Notes under the pieces: model-generated
The model's database searches: none
What the model saw: only the letters and a program-made list of their open reading frames with translations
Told to the model about the DNA's origin: nothing
Origin: Pseudomonadota bacterium
Lineage (GTDB): Bacteria > Pseudomonadota > Alphaproteobacteria > SMXQ01
DNA: 7,359 nt
Direction: 5' to 3'
NCBI GenBank assembly: GCA_022562375.1
Contig: JADFPK010000085.1
Span: 1-7,359, forward strand
Shown here: in pieces, positions 1-6,583 of the stretch
Numbering within the stretch: position 1 is the first letter of the stretch
Layout of the letters: every line of letters begins with the position of its first letter
Translations under genes and position numbers: made by a program

Positions 1-2461
1 TCGCCTCGCGGATGATCATCGGATCGAAGGGCAAGATGAAGGTGCGCACGGCGAGGCGATCCACCGGCGGGGTGGCGATGATGCTCATGTCCTTGACGCC
101 GGCAAGGGCGAGCTGAAGCGTGCGCGGGATCGGCGTCGCCGTCAGGGTCAGCACGTGGACGTTCGACTTGAGCCGCTTGAGCCGCTCCTTGTGGACGACG
201 CCGAAACGCTGCTCCTCGTCGACGACCAGCAGGCCGAGGTTGGCGAACCTGATCTGTCCGCTCAACAGCCCGTGGGTGCCGATGACGATGTCGATCGTGC
301 CGTCGGCCAAGCCCTGCTTGGTCTCGGCGATTTCCTTCGCCGGCACCAGCCGAGAGAGCCGTCCGATCTGGATCGGCCAGCCGGCGAAGCGCTCGGAGAA
401 GGTCTCGTAATGCTGGCGGGCGAGCAGCGTCGTCGGCACGACGACGGCGACCTGGGCGCCGGTCATCGCCGTCATGAAGGCGGCGCGGAGCGCGACCTCG
501 GTCTTGCCGAAGCCGACATCGCCACAGATCAGCCGGTCCATCGGCCGGGTCGAGGCGGCATCCCGGATTGTATCGTCGATCGCCGTTTGCTGGTCCTCGG
601 TCTCATCGAAACCGAAGCGGGCGCAGAACTCGTCATAGAGCACGTCGGGGGGCGCCATCGCCTCGGCGTGGCCGAGCTCGCGCGCCGCCGCCACCTTCAG
701 CAACTCCTCGGCCATATTCTTGATGCGTTTCTTGAGGCGCGCCTTGCGGGACTGCCAGGCGGCGCCGCCGAGCCGGTCCAGGGCGACCGTTCCCTGGTCC
801 TCGCCGTAGCGGCTGAGGACCTCGATGTTCTCCACCGGCACGAACAGCTTGTCGCCGCCGTTATAGAGGATTCTGAGACAGTCATGGGGAGCGCCGGCGA
901 CGTCGAGGGTTTCGAGGCCGTCATAGCGGCCGATGCCATGATCGAGATGGACCACGAGATCGTCCTCGGCCAGGTTGGACACCTCGCTGAGGAACCGGTC
1001 GGCGCGCCCGCCCTTGCGCGCCGGCTGCGCCAGGCGCTCGCCGAGGATGTCCTGTTCGCCGATGAAGGCGATCTCGGGCGTCACGAAGCCGTGCTCGAGG
1101 CCGAGGACGACAAGGGCCAGCGTTTCGGTGGGCAAGGCGTCGACCTCGGCCCAGCTCTCCACCACCTTCCCCTCGCCGGCGCCGTGATCGCGCAACAGAC
1201 CGGAGAGGCGATCCAACGAGCCGGCGCTGTGGCCGGTGACGACGACCCGCCGGCCGGCGGCCTGGTGCTCCTCGATGTCGGCGGTGACGGCGTCGAACAG
1301 GTGCACGCCCGCTTGCCGGCGGGCGGCGGAGAAGTCGTGGCCGGGCTTGCCCCCGGCGTCGATCCGCCGGGGCCCGGCCGGGGGCCCGGGGAAGGGCGAG
1401 GTAAAGGGCGAAAAGACACCGACCGGGCGCCCGCCAAGCTGCCGTTCCCATTCGTCGCCGAGGAGATAAAGCCGCTCCGGCGGCACCGGGTGGTAGACGG
1501 CGCCGTCGGCGGCGAAACCGGTGGCGGTGAAATCGCGCCGCGCCTGGTAATAATCAGCGATGGCCTCGAGGCGGGCATCGCGGGCGTGGGTGGCCTGATG
1601 GGCAACCGTCACCACCGCATCGGGCAGGTAGGCGAGAAGCGGCACCAGAGTTTCGTGAAACAGCGCCAACCAATGCTCCATGCCGGGGTGCCGGCGTTTG
1701 GCGCTGATCGCCTGATAGAGCGGGTCCGCCTCGGTCACGGCGCCGAAGAGATCCCGGTAGTTCTCGCGGAAACGGGCGACGCTACCCTCGTTCAGCAAGA
1801 CCTCGCTCACCGGTTTGAGCTCGAAGGACTCGACGCTGCCCTCGCTCCTTTGGGTCAGCGGGTCGAAGGCGCGGATGCCCTCCAGCACGTCGCCGAACAG
1901 ATCGAGACGCACCGGCCCATCCAGCCCCGGCGGGAAGACGTCGATGAGGCCACCGCGAACGGCATATTCTCCCGGTTCCATCACCGTCTCGGCCCGGCCG
2001 TAGCCGTTATCGACGAGGAAATCGGTCAGCGCCTCGAGGTCGATGGTCTCGCCCCTTGCCGCCGAGAAGCTGGCGTCGCGGTAGGTCTCGGGCGCCGGCA
2101 CGCGCTGCAGGAAGGCGTTGACGGTGGTAAGGGTGATCCGGCAAACGTTTCCGCCCGCGCGTGGACGGGCCAGGCGCGTCAGGGTGTCGATGCGCTCGGA
2201 TGCGATGGCGCTTTTGGGCGATACCCGGTCATAGGGCAGACAGTCCCATGCCGGCATCTTCAGCACTTCGGCCTCGGGCGCGAAGAAGCGGAGCGCCTCG
2301 GCGATGCGCGCCATCGCCGCGTCGTCGAGCGCGATATGCAGGATGTCGGGAAACGCGGCGGTCGCGGCAAGCTCGCTCAGCACCAGGGCATCGCAGCCCG
2401 CGGGCGTGCCCGTGATCTCGATACGTCCGGGCGTGGAGAACAGTTTTCTTAACGATTTCAA
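1..2461 (-). CDS. mfd: Transcription-repair coupling factor Mfd, 3' end cut off by window edge
   Basis: Mfd is an ATP-driven DNA translocase that pushes stalled RNA polymerase off DNA and recruits UvrA for transcription-coupled excision repair. About 820 codons of a family usually near 1,150-1,170 residues are visible, with no stop found in the reading frame. The N-terminal UvrB-like part has WDCLPYDRVSP (residues 72-82) and RGGLIDVFPPG (169-179). The RNA polymerase interaction domain has HGIGRY from 508 and a segment beginning NGGDKLFVPVENIEVL at 534. The RecG-like helicase core has Walker A GDVGFGKT (647-654), DEEQ box (748-751) and TATPIPR (774-780). The sequence stops at FDPMIIREA, so the second motor lobe, TRG motif and C-terminal UvrA-masking domain are outside. 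The start is taken as TTG at 2461, because a TAA lies in frame seven codons upstream and no ATG or GTG lies between. The start overlaps the sdhE stop codon and has no clear ribosome site of its own, suggesting translational coupling. The family call is very secure; the exact start is less so. Confidence 0.97.
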   Translation of the reverse strand, partial: MKSLRKLFSTPGRIEITGTPAGCDALVLSELAATAAFPDILHIALDDAAMARIAEALRFFAPEAEVLKMPAWDCLPYDRVSPKSAIASERIDTLTRLARPRAGGNVCRITLTTVNAFLQRVPAPETYRDASFSAARGETIDLEALTDFLVDNGYGRAETVMEPGEYAVRGGLIDVFPPGLDGPVRLDLFGDVLEGIRAFDPLTQRSEGSVESFELKPVSEVLLNEGSVARFRENYRDLFGAVTEADPLYQAISAKRRHPGMEHWLALFHETLVPLLAYLPDAVVTVAHQATHARDARLEAIADYYQARRDFTATGFAADGAVYHPVPPERLYLLGDEWERQLGGRPVGVFSPFTSPFPGPPAGPRRIDAGGKPGHDFSAARRQAGVHLFDAVTADIEEHQAAGRRVVVTGHSAGSLDRLSGLLRDHGAGEGKVVESWAEVDALPTETLALVVLGLEHGFVTPEIAFIGEQDILGERLAQPARKGGRADRFLSEVSNLAEDDLVVHLDHGIGRYDGLETLDVAGAPHDCLRILYNGGDKLFVPVENIEVLSRYGEDQGTVALDRLGGAAWQSRKARLKKRIKNMAEELLKVAAARELGHAEAMAPPDVLYDEFCARFGFDETEDQQTAIDDTIRDAASTRPMDRLICGDVGFGKTEVALRAAFMTAMTGAQVAVVVPTTLLARQHYETFSERFAGWPIQIGRLSRLVPAKEIAETKQGLADGTIDIVIGTHGLLSGQIRFANLGLLVVDEEQRFGVVHKERLKRLKSNVHVLTLTATPIPRTLQLALAGVKDMSIIATPPVDRLAVRTFILPFDPMIIREA

Positions 2462-2730
2462 GATGGTTTGAACGTTGTTTTAAAGTCGATTAGAAGGGCC
2501 ATGACGTCGTTATCGAAGGCATCCGGCACCGGCGCGCGCCCGGCAATCCAGTCGAGCAGGTCCGGATCGGTGTTTTCCAGCAACCGCTCGTAGCGGTCAA
2601 GCTGTTCGTCGGTGAATCCGTCGAGGGTGCGGTCGGCGAAGCCTCCCAGCAAATGATCGGCTTCGCGCATGCCGCGGCGATGGCTCCGATACAGGAGGCG
2701 TTTGCGCCTGACATCGGTTTCACCGGCCAC
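2458..2730 (-). CDS. sdhE: SdhE/SDHAF2 family FAD assembly factor for succinate dehydrogenase
   Basis: This 90-residue protein matches the SdhE (YgfY, DUF339/Sdh5) family, small cytoplasmic helical proteins that promote covalent FAD attachment to the SdhA subunit of succinate dehydrogenase. The family signature RGMRE is at residues 19-23, inside the run HRRGMREADHLLG; in E. coli SdhE the RGxxE motif is essential for flavinylation. A later acidic helix (DEQLDRYERLLE, about 41-52), followed by a DLLDWIAG segment, is also typical. The length agrees with the family. The start is a GTG preceded by a strong AAGGAG six bases upstream, which fixes it well. The stop TGA overlaps the TTG start of mfd, so the two genes probably share a transcript. 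recG is divergent upstream. The family call is firm; FAD transfer in this organism is inferred from homologues. Confidence 0.95.
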   Translation of the reverse strand: MAGETDVRRKRLLYRSHRRGMREADHLLGGFADRTLDGFTDEQLDRYERLLENTDPDLLDWIAGRAPVPDAFDNDVMALLIDFKTTFKPS

Positions 2731-2736
2731 GATGTT

Positions 2737-2742
2737 CTCCTT
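2737..2742 (-). promoter_or_regulatory. Ribosome binding site of sdhE
   Basis: On the minus strand AAGGAG lies six bases before the GTG at 2730. This is the best Shine-Dalgarno match among the genes here and decides the choice of a GTG start, since no ATG fits the family length. Confidence 0.8.
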
Positions 2743-2749
2743 GCCCCCA

Positions 2750-2779
2750 GTAGGGTATTCCTCGACCTCGGTAGGGTAT
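2750..2779. repeat. Direct repeat GTAGGGTAT x2 in the sdhE/recG divergent promoter
   Basis: The 9-base sequence GTAGGGTAT occurs exactly at 2750-2758 and again at 2771-2779, a 21-base period or about two helical turns. The second copy overlaps the candidate sdhE -10; the first lies in the sdhE leader between the predicted start point and the ribosome site. This geometry would suit a dimeric regulator binding one DNA face, but no known operator was recognised. Confidence 0.6.
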
Positions 2780-2803
2780 AAAGTCTTGCCACTCGGCTGT
2801 CAG
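2775..2803 (-). promoter_or_regulatory. Candidate sigma-70 type promoter for sdhE-mfd
   Basis: Reading the minus strand, CTGACA (2803-2798, five of six bases to TTGACA) is followed after exactly 17 bases by TATACC (2780-2775, four of six to TATAAT). Transcription would begin near 2768, giving a leader of about 38 bases before the sdhE GTG. On the plus strand the same core reads TATAAA at 2777-2782 and could act as a -10 for recG, but I see no good -35 for that direction. This is a prediction from sequence only. Confidence 0.5.
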
Positions 2804-2811
2804 CCGCCGTC

Positions 2812-2823
2812 GGTTCCGGAACC
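2812..2823. promoter_or_regulatory. 12-base perfect palindrome just before recG
   Basis: GGTTCCGGAACC is a perfect inverted repeat ending three bases before the recG ATG, where a ribosome binding site is expected. Its central GGA is the only purine-rich stretch available as a Shine-Dalgarno. It may be an operator, may limit recG translation, or may be chance in GC-rich DNA. Confidence 0.4.
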
Positions 2824-2826
2824 CCC

Positions 2827-4908
2827 ATGCGTCCGCAAGTCCTTTACCCCCTTTTCGCGCCGGTCACCAAACTTCCCGGTGTCGGTCCGCGCATCGGCAA
2901 GGCGATCGAGGCGCTCGCCGGGCCCCATGTCGCCGATCTCCTCTGGCATCTGCCGGTCGGTCTGATCGACCGCCGCTTCGCGCCGAAGGTCAACGCGGCG
3001 CCCCCCGGCGCCGTCGCCACCCTGACGGTGCGGGTCGACAAACACATAGCGCCGCCGAATGCGCGCCTGCCGTACAAGGTGCGGTGTTCCGACGATACCG
3101 GGACGCTGGTGCTGGTGTTCTTCCACGCCCGGGCGGATTACCTGAACAAGGTGCTGCCCGAGGGCGAGGTCCGCGTCGTCAGCGGCAAGGTCGAGCATTT
3201 CCGCGACGAAGTGCAGATCACCCATCCCGATCATATCGCCTCGCTCGAGGAGCTCGATCGCCTGAAATCGGTGGAGCCGGTCTACCGCCTCGCCGCCGGT
3301 GTCACCGCCAGGCCCCTGGCCAAGGCCATCGCGGCGGCGCTGCAACGGGCGCCCGATCTGGCTGAGTGGATCGACGGCCATTTCCTCACCCGCCAAGGCT
3401 GGCGGTCCTGGCGCGCCTCTCTGATGGCGGCCCACGCGCCGGAGGACGCCGCCGCCTTGGCGCCGGGGACCAAGTCACGGGCGCGCCTCGCCTATGACGA
3501 GCTGCTGGCCAACCAGATCGCCTTGGCGCTGATACGCGCCCATGTGCGCCGTCAGGCCGGCCGCGCGGTCAAGGGAGACGATCGGCTGCGCGCCCGGGCG
3601 ATGGCGGCGCTTGCCTTCACCCTCACCGCCTCCCAGGTGCTGGCGCTTGAGGAGATCACGGCGGACATGGCGGCGGAGACCCGCATGCTGAGGTTGCTCA
3701 ACGGCGATGTCGGCAGCGGCAAGACGGTGGTGGCGACGCTGGCCATGTTGACGGCGGTGGAGGCCGGCGGCCAGGCGGCGCTGATGGCGCCGACCGAGAT
3801 CCTGGCGCGCCAGCACTTCGCCACCATCGAACCCCTGGCCGAGGCCGCCGGAGTGAGCCTCCGGCTGCTCACCGGCCGAGACCGGGGCAAGGCCCGTGAA
3901 CGGCTGCTCTCGGAGTTGGCGGCGGGCGAGATCGACCTGGCGATCGGCACCCACGCCTTGATCTCCGACGACGTGGCATTCAACGACCTGGCGCTTGGCG
4001 TGGTCGATGAGCAACACCGTTTCGGCGTCCAGCAGCGCCTCCAACTGGCGGCCAAGGGCCGGGGTACCGATGTGCTGGTGATGACGGCGACGCCGATCCC
4101 GCGCACCCTCATGCTGACGGCCTATGGCGATCTCGACGTCTCGCGGCTGACCGAAAAGCCCGCCGGCAGGCAACCGATCGACACCCGCGCGATGCCGCTT
4201 TCGCGGGCGCAGGAAGTGGTGGCCGCGGTGGCGCGGGCGATGGCCCAGGGCGCGCGCATCTACTGGGTGTGCCCCTTGGTCGAGGAATCCGAGGCCGTCG
4301 ATCTCGCCGCCGCCGAGGACCGCTTCGCCGAGCTTTCGGCGCGGTTCCCCGACCGGGTGGGCCTCGTCCACGGGCGGATGAAGGCGCCGGAAAAGGACGC
4401 GGCGATGGAGAATTTCGCCACCGGGCGCATCGACATCCTGGTCGCCACGACGGTGATCGAAGTCGGCCTCGACGTGCCGAGCGCCACCGTCATGGTGATC
4501 GAACACGCCGAACGGTTCGGGTTCGCCCAGCTGCACCAGTTGCGCGGGCGCATCGGCAGGGGCGAGGCGGCATCGTCGTGTCTGTTGCTCTATGGGACGC
4601 CGCTGACCGAGACGGCGCGGGCGCGGCTGAAGATCCTGCGCCAGACCGACGACGGTTTTCGCATCGCCGAGGAAGATTTGCGCTTGCGTGGCGCCGGCGA
4701 ACTGCTGGGCACGCGCCAGAGCGGCCTGCCCGATTTCAAGCTTGCCGATCTCGCCGAGCATGGGGATTTGCTGGGCGCGGCGCGCGACGACGCCGCCCTG
4801 TTGCTGGCCAAGGACCCGGAGCTGAAGAGCAAGCGCGGCGAGGCGGTACGGGTCCTGCTTTATCTGTTCGAGCGCGACGGGGCGGTCGGTTACGTGCGCT
4901 CGGGCTGA
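2827..4908 (+). CDS. recG: ATP-dependent DNA helicase RecG, complete
   Basis: RecG is a monomeric double-strand DNA translocase that regresses stalled replication forks and acts on Holliday junctions, D-loops and R-loops. The 693-residue product has the expected order. An N-terminal wedge region carries [15 protein letters not shown] near residues 16-30 and an OB-fold part covers about 60-135. Helicase lobe 1 has Walker A GDVGSGKT (293-300), DEQH box (394-397) and TATPIPR (420-426). Lobe 2 has QLRGRIGRG (571-579). The translocation (TRG) region spans about 611-633, including [19 protein letters not shown]. No key residue appears missing and the length is normal for RecG. The ATG at 2827 gives a standard N-terminus ([19 protein letters not shown]), although the ribosome site is weak. 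sdhE-mfd is divergent upstream. The TGA stop directly abuts the stop codon of the convergent DUF502 gene. RecG and Mfd share related helicase modules, so similar motifs appear twice in the window on opposite strands. Confidence 0.98.
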   Translation: MRPQVLYPLFAPVTKLPGVGPRIGKAIEALAGPHVADLLWHLPVGLIDRRFAPKVNAAPPGAVATLTVRVDKHIAPPNARLPYKVRCSDDTGTLVLVFFHARADYLNKVLPEGEVRVVSGKVEHFRDEVQITHPDHIASLEELDRLKSVEPVYRLAAGVTARPLAKAIAAALQRAPDLAEWIDGHFLTRQGWRSWRASLMAAHAPEDAAALAPGTKSRARLAYDELLANQIALALIRAHVRRQAGRAVKGDDRLRARAMAALAFTLTASQVLALEEITADMAAETRMLRLLNGDVGSGKTVVATLAMLTAVEAGGQAALMAPTEILARQHFATIEPLAEAAGVSLRLLTGRDRGKARERLLSELAAGEIDLAIGTHALISDDVAFNDLALGVVDEQHRFGVQQRLQLAAKGRGTDVLVMTATPIPRTLMLTAYGDLDVSRLTEKPAGRQPIDTRAMPLSRAQEVVAAVARAMAQGARIYWVCPLVEESEAVDLAAAEDRFAELSARFPDRVGLVHGRMKAPEKDAAMENFATGRIDILVATTVIEVGLDVPSATVMVIEHAERFGFAQLHQLRGRIGRGEAASSCLLLYGTPLTETARARLKILRQTDDGFRIAEEDLRLRGAGELLGTRQSGLPDFKLADLAEHGDLLGAARDDAALLLAKDPELKSKRGEAVRVLLYLFERDGAVGYVRSG

Positions 4909-5691
4909 TCAGATCTTTTTTTCTCTTTCGCGGAGGATATCGAGGTCTTCATAGGCCTTGGCCGAGACCCGGGGGACCTCCTGAACCTCCAGCGGCCGCC
5001 GGTCGGGCGGGGTGACGATGCCGCCCGACATCACCATCTTGATGCCTTCCTCCACCGTCATATCGAGGATCAGCACGTCCTCCTTGGGCACGAACAGAAG
5101 GAAACCCGAGGTCGGATTGGGCGTCGTCGGCAGGAAGACGTTGAGCACCTCCTCCTTGGTCAGGTGCTGCACCTCGCCTTCGGTCATACCGGTCAGGAAG
5201 CCGAGCGCCCAGATGCCGCGGCGCGGATATTCGATCATCACCACCTGGCGGAAGGCGTTGGACTTGTGCGACAGGACGGTTTCGAACACCTGCTTGATGG
5301 TGGCATAGATGCTGCGCACGATCGGCATCTGGGCGAGGACGCGCTCGCCGGTACGAAGGAACCACCGTCCCAGCAGGCCGGCGGCAAGGGCGCCGATCAA
5401 GCACAGCACGACCAGCATGATAACCAGGCCAAGGCCCGGAATGCTGAACGGCAGGTAGGTTTCCGGATTGTATTTGAGCGGAATCAGCGGCGTGATCTTG
5501 CCGTCGACGAAATCAATGAAGATCCATGAGATGTAGATGGTGATGCTGATCGGCGCCGTCACCAGGACGCCGGCCAGAAGATAATTCCTGAGCCGTGCCA
5601 TCACCCTGCCCCACACCGTCCGGTGAGGGTTCTTCTTGTCTTTCCGGCCGGGGTTGTCCGGCCCGCCGAATTCCGATGTATCAGGCGCCAT
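4909..5691 (-). CDS. DUF502 family membrane protein
   Basis: This 260-residue protein belongs to the DUF502 family, which also includes the plant COV/LCV proteins; the bacterial members have no established biochemical role. Residues 1-30 are polar and basic. Two hydrophobic segments follow, about 37-60 (LLAGVLVTAPISITIYISW) and 84-108 (GLVIMLVVLCLIGALAAGL), fitting an inner-membrane hairpin. The remainder is a soluble domain with family-typical stretches MPIVRSIYATIKQV (122-135), FLPTTPNPTSGFLLFVP (186-202) and EEGIKMVMSGG (214-224). The tail is charged (REREKKI). The ATG at 5691 has no good ribosome site. An alternative ATG at residue 31, preceded by an AGGG a few bases upstream, would remove the polar extension and keep both membrane segments. 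The gene lies downstream of hspQ in the same direction, across a 185-base gap, so it may have its own promoter. Its stop abuts that of recG. The family call is firm; the function is unknown. Confidence 0.93.
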   Translation of the reverse strand: MAPDTSEFGGPDNPGRKDKKNPHRTVWGRVMARLRNYLLAGVLVTAPISITIYISWIFIDFVDGKITPLIPLKYNPETYLPFSIPGLGLVIMLVVLCLIGALAAGLLGRWFLRTGERVLAQMPIVRSIYATIKQVFETVLSHKSNAFRQVVMIEYPRRGIWALGFLTGMTEGEVQHLTKEEVLNVFLPTTPNPTSGFLLFVPKEDVLILDMTVEEGIKMVMSGGIVTPPDRRPLEVQEVPRVSAKAYEDLDILREREKKI

Positions 5692-5876
5692 GCGTTGGAT
5701 TGTCCGAAATAATAATGACGTAACTCATTAAGATACCTAGCTCTATATTCTTAACACGTTCTTGCGGAAATCACACGATTCACCAGATCCGCCGGGCGGC
5801 GGAAGAATTCGACGGCGCCAGGGCGGCTTAGCGGACGATGTGGCGTATGTTTCGGGGAGTGGCGCTGCCGCGCCGG
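5692..5876. other. hspQ-DUF502 intergenic region with AT-rich promoter-like part and hairpins
   Basis: The part next to DUF502 (about 5701-5760) is strikingly AT-rich for this genome, as expected of a promoter reading left into DUF502. TATTAT-like hexamers occur on the minus strand, but I could not pair one with a convincing -35. An inverted repeat TTAAGA/TCTTAA spans 5728-5754. Nearer hspQ, 5788-5803 can fold as a six-base stem (TCCGCC/GGCGGA) with a four-base loop. A seven-base stem (CGCCGGT/ACCGGCG, 5871-5894) straddles the hspQ stop codon. Neither hairpin is followed by a T-run, so they are not standard intrinsic terminators. No gene is supported here. Confidence 0.5.
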
Positions 5877-6197
5877 TTAATTCATCGACCGGCGGGTTAT
5901 GTAGATACCGTCCCGGAACCCACCGAAATAGAGATCGAGCTCCGGATGGCTGATCGGTTCGCCGCCAAGGTCCGGCTCGAGATTCTGTTCGGCGACGTAG
6001 CTCTGGTGCACGGCGCCGTGGACCAGCACGTGGTACCAGGGCTCGTGCTTGGGCGGCTGGCTGCGCGCCATGGTGTCATACCACTCGTCGGTACCTTGAA
6101 AGATGGGATCGACGTCGATGACGACGCCCCGGTAATCGAACAGCTTGTGGTGGATCAACTGGCCGACCTGGAAATGGGCGTGGAAGGTAACCGTCAT
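5877..6197 (-). CDS. hspQ: HspQ (YccV-like) heat-shock protein / hemimethylated-DNA-binding fold
   Basis: The 106-residue product matches the HspQ/YccV family (hemimethylated DNA-binding domain fold). In E. coli, HspQ is a heat-shock protein first described as binding hemimethylated oriC DNA and influencing DnaA; work in Yersinia showed it acts as a specificity-enhancing factor for Lon protease. Family features seen are FQVGQLIHHKLFDYRGVVIDV (9-29, abridged here to its key residues VGQ, H17 and YRGVV), DPIFQG (30-35), EPWYHVLVHGAVHQSYVAEQ (52-71) and NLEPD (72-76). E. coli HspQ has 105 residues, so this is full length. The start ATG at 6197 is preceded by a G-rich run rather than a canonical Shine-Dalgarno. 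DUF502 lies downstream in the same direction. Upstream, 386 bases separate it from a divergent small gene. A weak promoter candidate on the minus strand (TTGAGC, 17 bases, TTTAGC) lies near 6254-6282; I found no clear RpoH-type promoter. Confidence 0.95.
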   Translation of the reverse strand: MTVTFHAHFQVGQLIHHKLFDYRGVVIDVDPIFQGTDEWYDTMARSQPPKHEPWYHVLVHGAVHQSYVAEQNLEPDLGGEPISHPELDLYFGGFRDGIYITRRSMN

Positions 6198-6330
6198 ATC
6201 GTTGCCCCCAAAGGTCCCGTCATGGCTTTCACGCCGCTAGGCGTCGTTGTCCGCTAAAACCATCCCCGCCGACTGGCTCAAGGCCCTCTTACCCGAAGAC
6301 GCCGATCAACGGCGTTGGTCCTAATGCCGG

Positions 6331-6369
6331 TCCGGAAGGGATGCCCGGAAGGGATGTCCGGAAAGGATG
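6331..6369. repeat. Three tandem 13-base repeats, consensus yCCGGAAGGGATG
   Basis: Units begin at 6331, 6344 and 6357. The 12-base core CCGGAAGGGATG is identical in the first two units; the third has one change (CCGGAAAGGATG). The first base alternates T, C, T. The array ends four bases before a perfect TATAAT, so its last two units cover the place where a -35 element would lie. It is noncoding in any supported frame. Confidence 0.85.
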
Positions 6370-6373
6370 CAAG

Positions 6374-6379
6374 TATAAT
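6374..6379 (+). promoter_or_regulatory. Perfect -10 hexamer TATAAT without a recognisable -35
   Basis: TATAAT is unusual in such GC-rich DNA. At 16-18 bases upstream the sequence (around GGGATG) does not resemble TTGACA, because the 13-base repeats occupy that position. If real, the promoter would start near 6386, read toward the gene at 6584, and likely need an activator bound to the repeats. Direction and use are inferred. Confidence 0.4.
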
Positions 6380-6444
6380 GTAAGCAGAATCGGATCGAAA
6401 TTCCACCTCTCGGCGAGACCGCGACCGGCAATTCCGCCCCGGCG

Positions 6445-6459
6445 TTAACCATATTTTTA
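6445..6459 (+). promoter_or_regulatory. Near-consensus CtrA-type box
   Basis: TTAACCATATTTTTA fits the CtrA consensus TTAA-N7-TTAA with one mismatch in the second half (TTTA), and its first eight bases, TTAACCAT, match the known CtrA half-site. CtrA is the alphaproteobacterial cell-cycle and motility response regulator. The box lies 124 bases before the ATG at 6584. The match is short and could be chance. Confidence 0.35.
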
Positions 6460-6477
6460 GGCTTGCGCCTTATTGGC

Positions 6478-6499
6478 TTACCGATGATCGCGTCGGTAA
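6478..6499. promoter_or_regulatory. Seven-base inverted repeat TTACCGA/TCGGTAA
   Basis: TTACCGA (6478-6484) and TCGGTAA (6493-6499) are perfect inverted copies separated by eight bases, a layout typical of a dimeric regulator site or a small RNA hairpin. No T-run follows, so it is not an intrinsic terminator. It lies 84 bases before the ATG at 6584. Confidence 0.4.
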
Positions 6500-6583
6500 A
6501 GGACGATACCAAGCATCCGGTCTGATGGCGCCCCGGCCGAGACCGGCTGGGCGCTTTCGACCGGCAACCGGTGAGAAAGACCC

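Larger units (their letters stand above)
6198..6583. other. 386-base intergenic region between hspQ and the 114-residue protein gene
   Basis: No gene of normal size is supported here. From left to right it holds a small five-base stem-loop (6231-6244), a short open frame with TTG start (6247-6324, 25 codons), three tandem 13-base repeats (6331-6369), a perfect TATAAT (6374-6379), a near-consensus CtrA-type box (6445-6459), a seven-base inverted repeat (6478-6499), and a 13-codon open frame (6484-6525). The stretch 6360-6500 is visibly richer in A and T than the flanking genes, as expected of a control region. The distance from the TATAAT to the next start codon would leave a leader of roughly 200 bases. 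Confidence 0.6.

Noticed and set aside
1364..1391. 28-base all-G/C tract with repeated GGGCCC-like inverted arms
   Set aside because: It encodes a Pro/Gly-rich loop (PGPPAGPRR, residues 358-366) of mfd in a frame that stays open on both sides; this is likely codon bias, though it could be an assembly trouble spot.
155..2452. 765-codon open frame on the plus strand opposite mfd
   Set aside because: It lies in exact codon register opposite mfd, whose motifs (Walker A, DEEQ, TATPIPR, RID) are unmistakable. In GC-rich genes this antisense register often lacks stops. The product is low-complexity and matches nothing I know.
3475..4761. 428-codon minus-strand open frame inside recG
   Set aside because: It is an antisense shadow of recG with Arg/Gly/His-rich composition; recG is fully supported by helicase motifs.
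4916..4922. Seven-T run after recG as an intrinsic terminator
   Set aside because: The sequence before it (TGATCAGATC) cannot make a stable stem with a usable loop, and the run codes for the lysines at the end of DUF502.
4269..5015. 248-codon plus-strand frame crossing the recG/DUF502 junction
   Set aside because: It is an Arg/Gly/Pro-rich product in a shifted frame over recG, with no recognisable motif.
5838..6257. 139-codon plus-strand frame opposite hspQ
   Set aside because: It overlaps nearly all of hspQ on the other strand; HspQ family residues support the minus strand.
6484..6525. 13-codon open frame as a leader peptide for the 6584 gene
   Set aside because: It has no run of regulatory codons, no ribosome site, and no attenuator-like hairpin pair after it.
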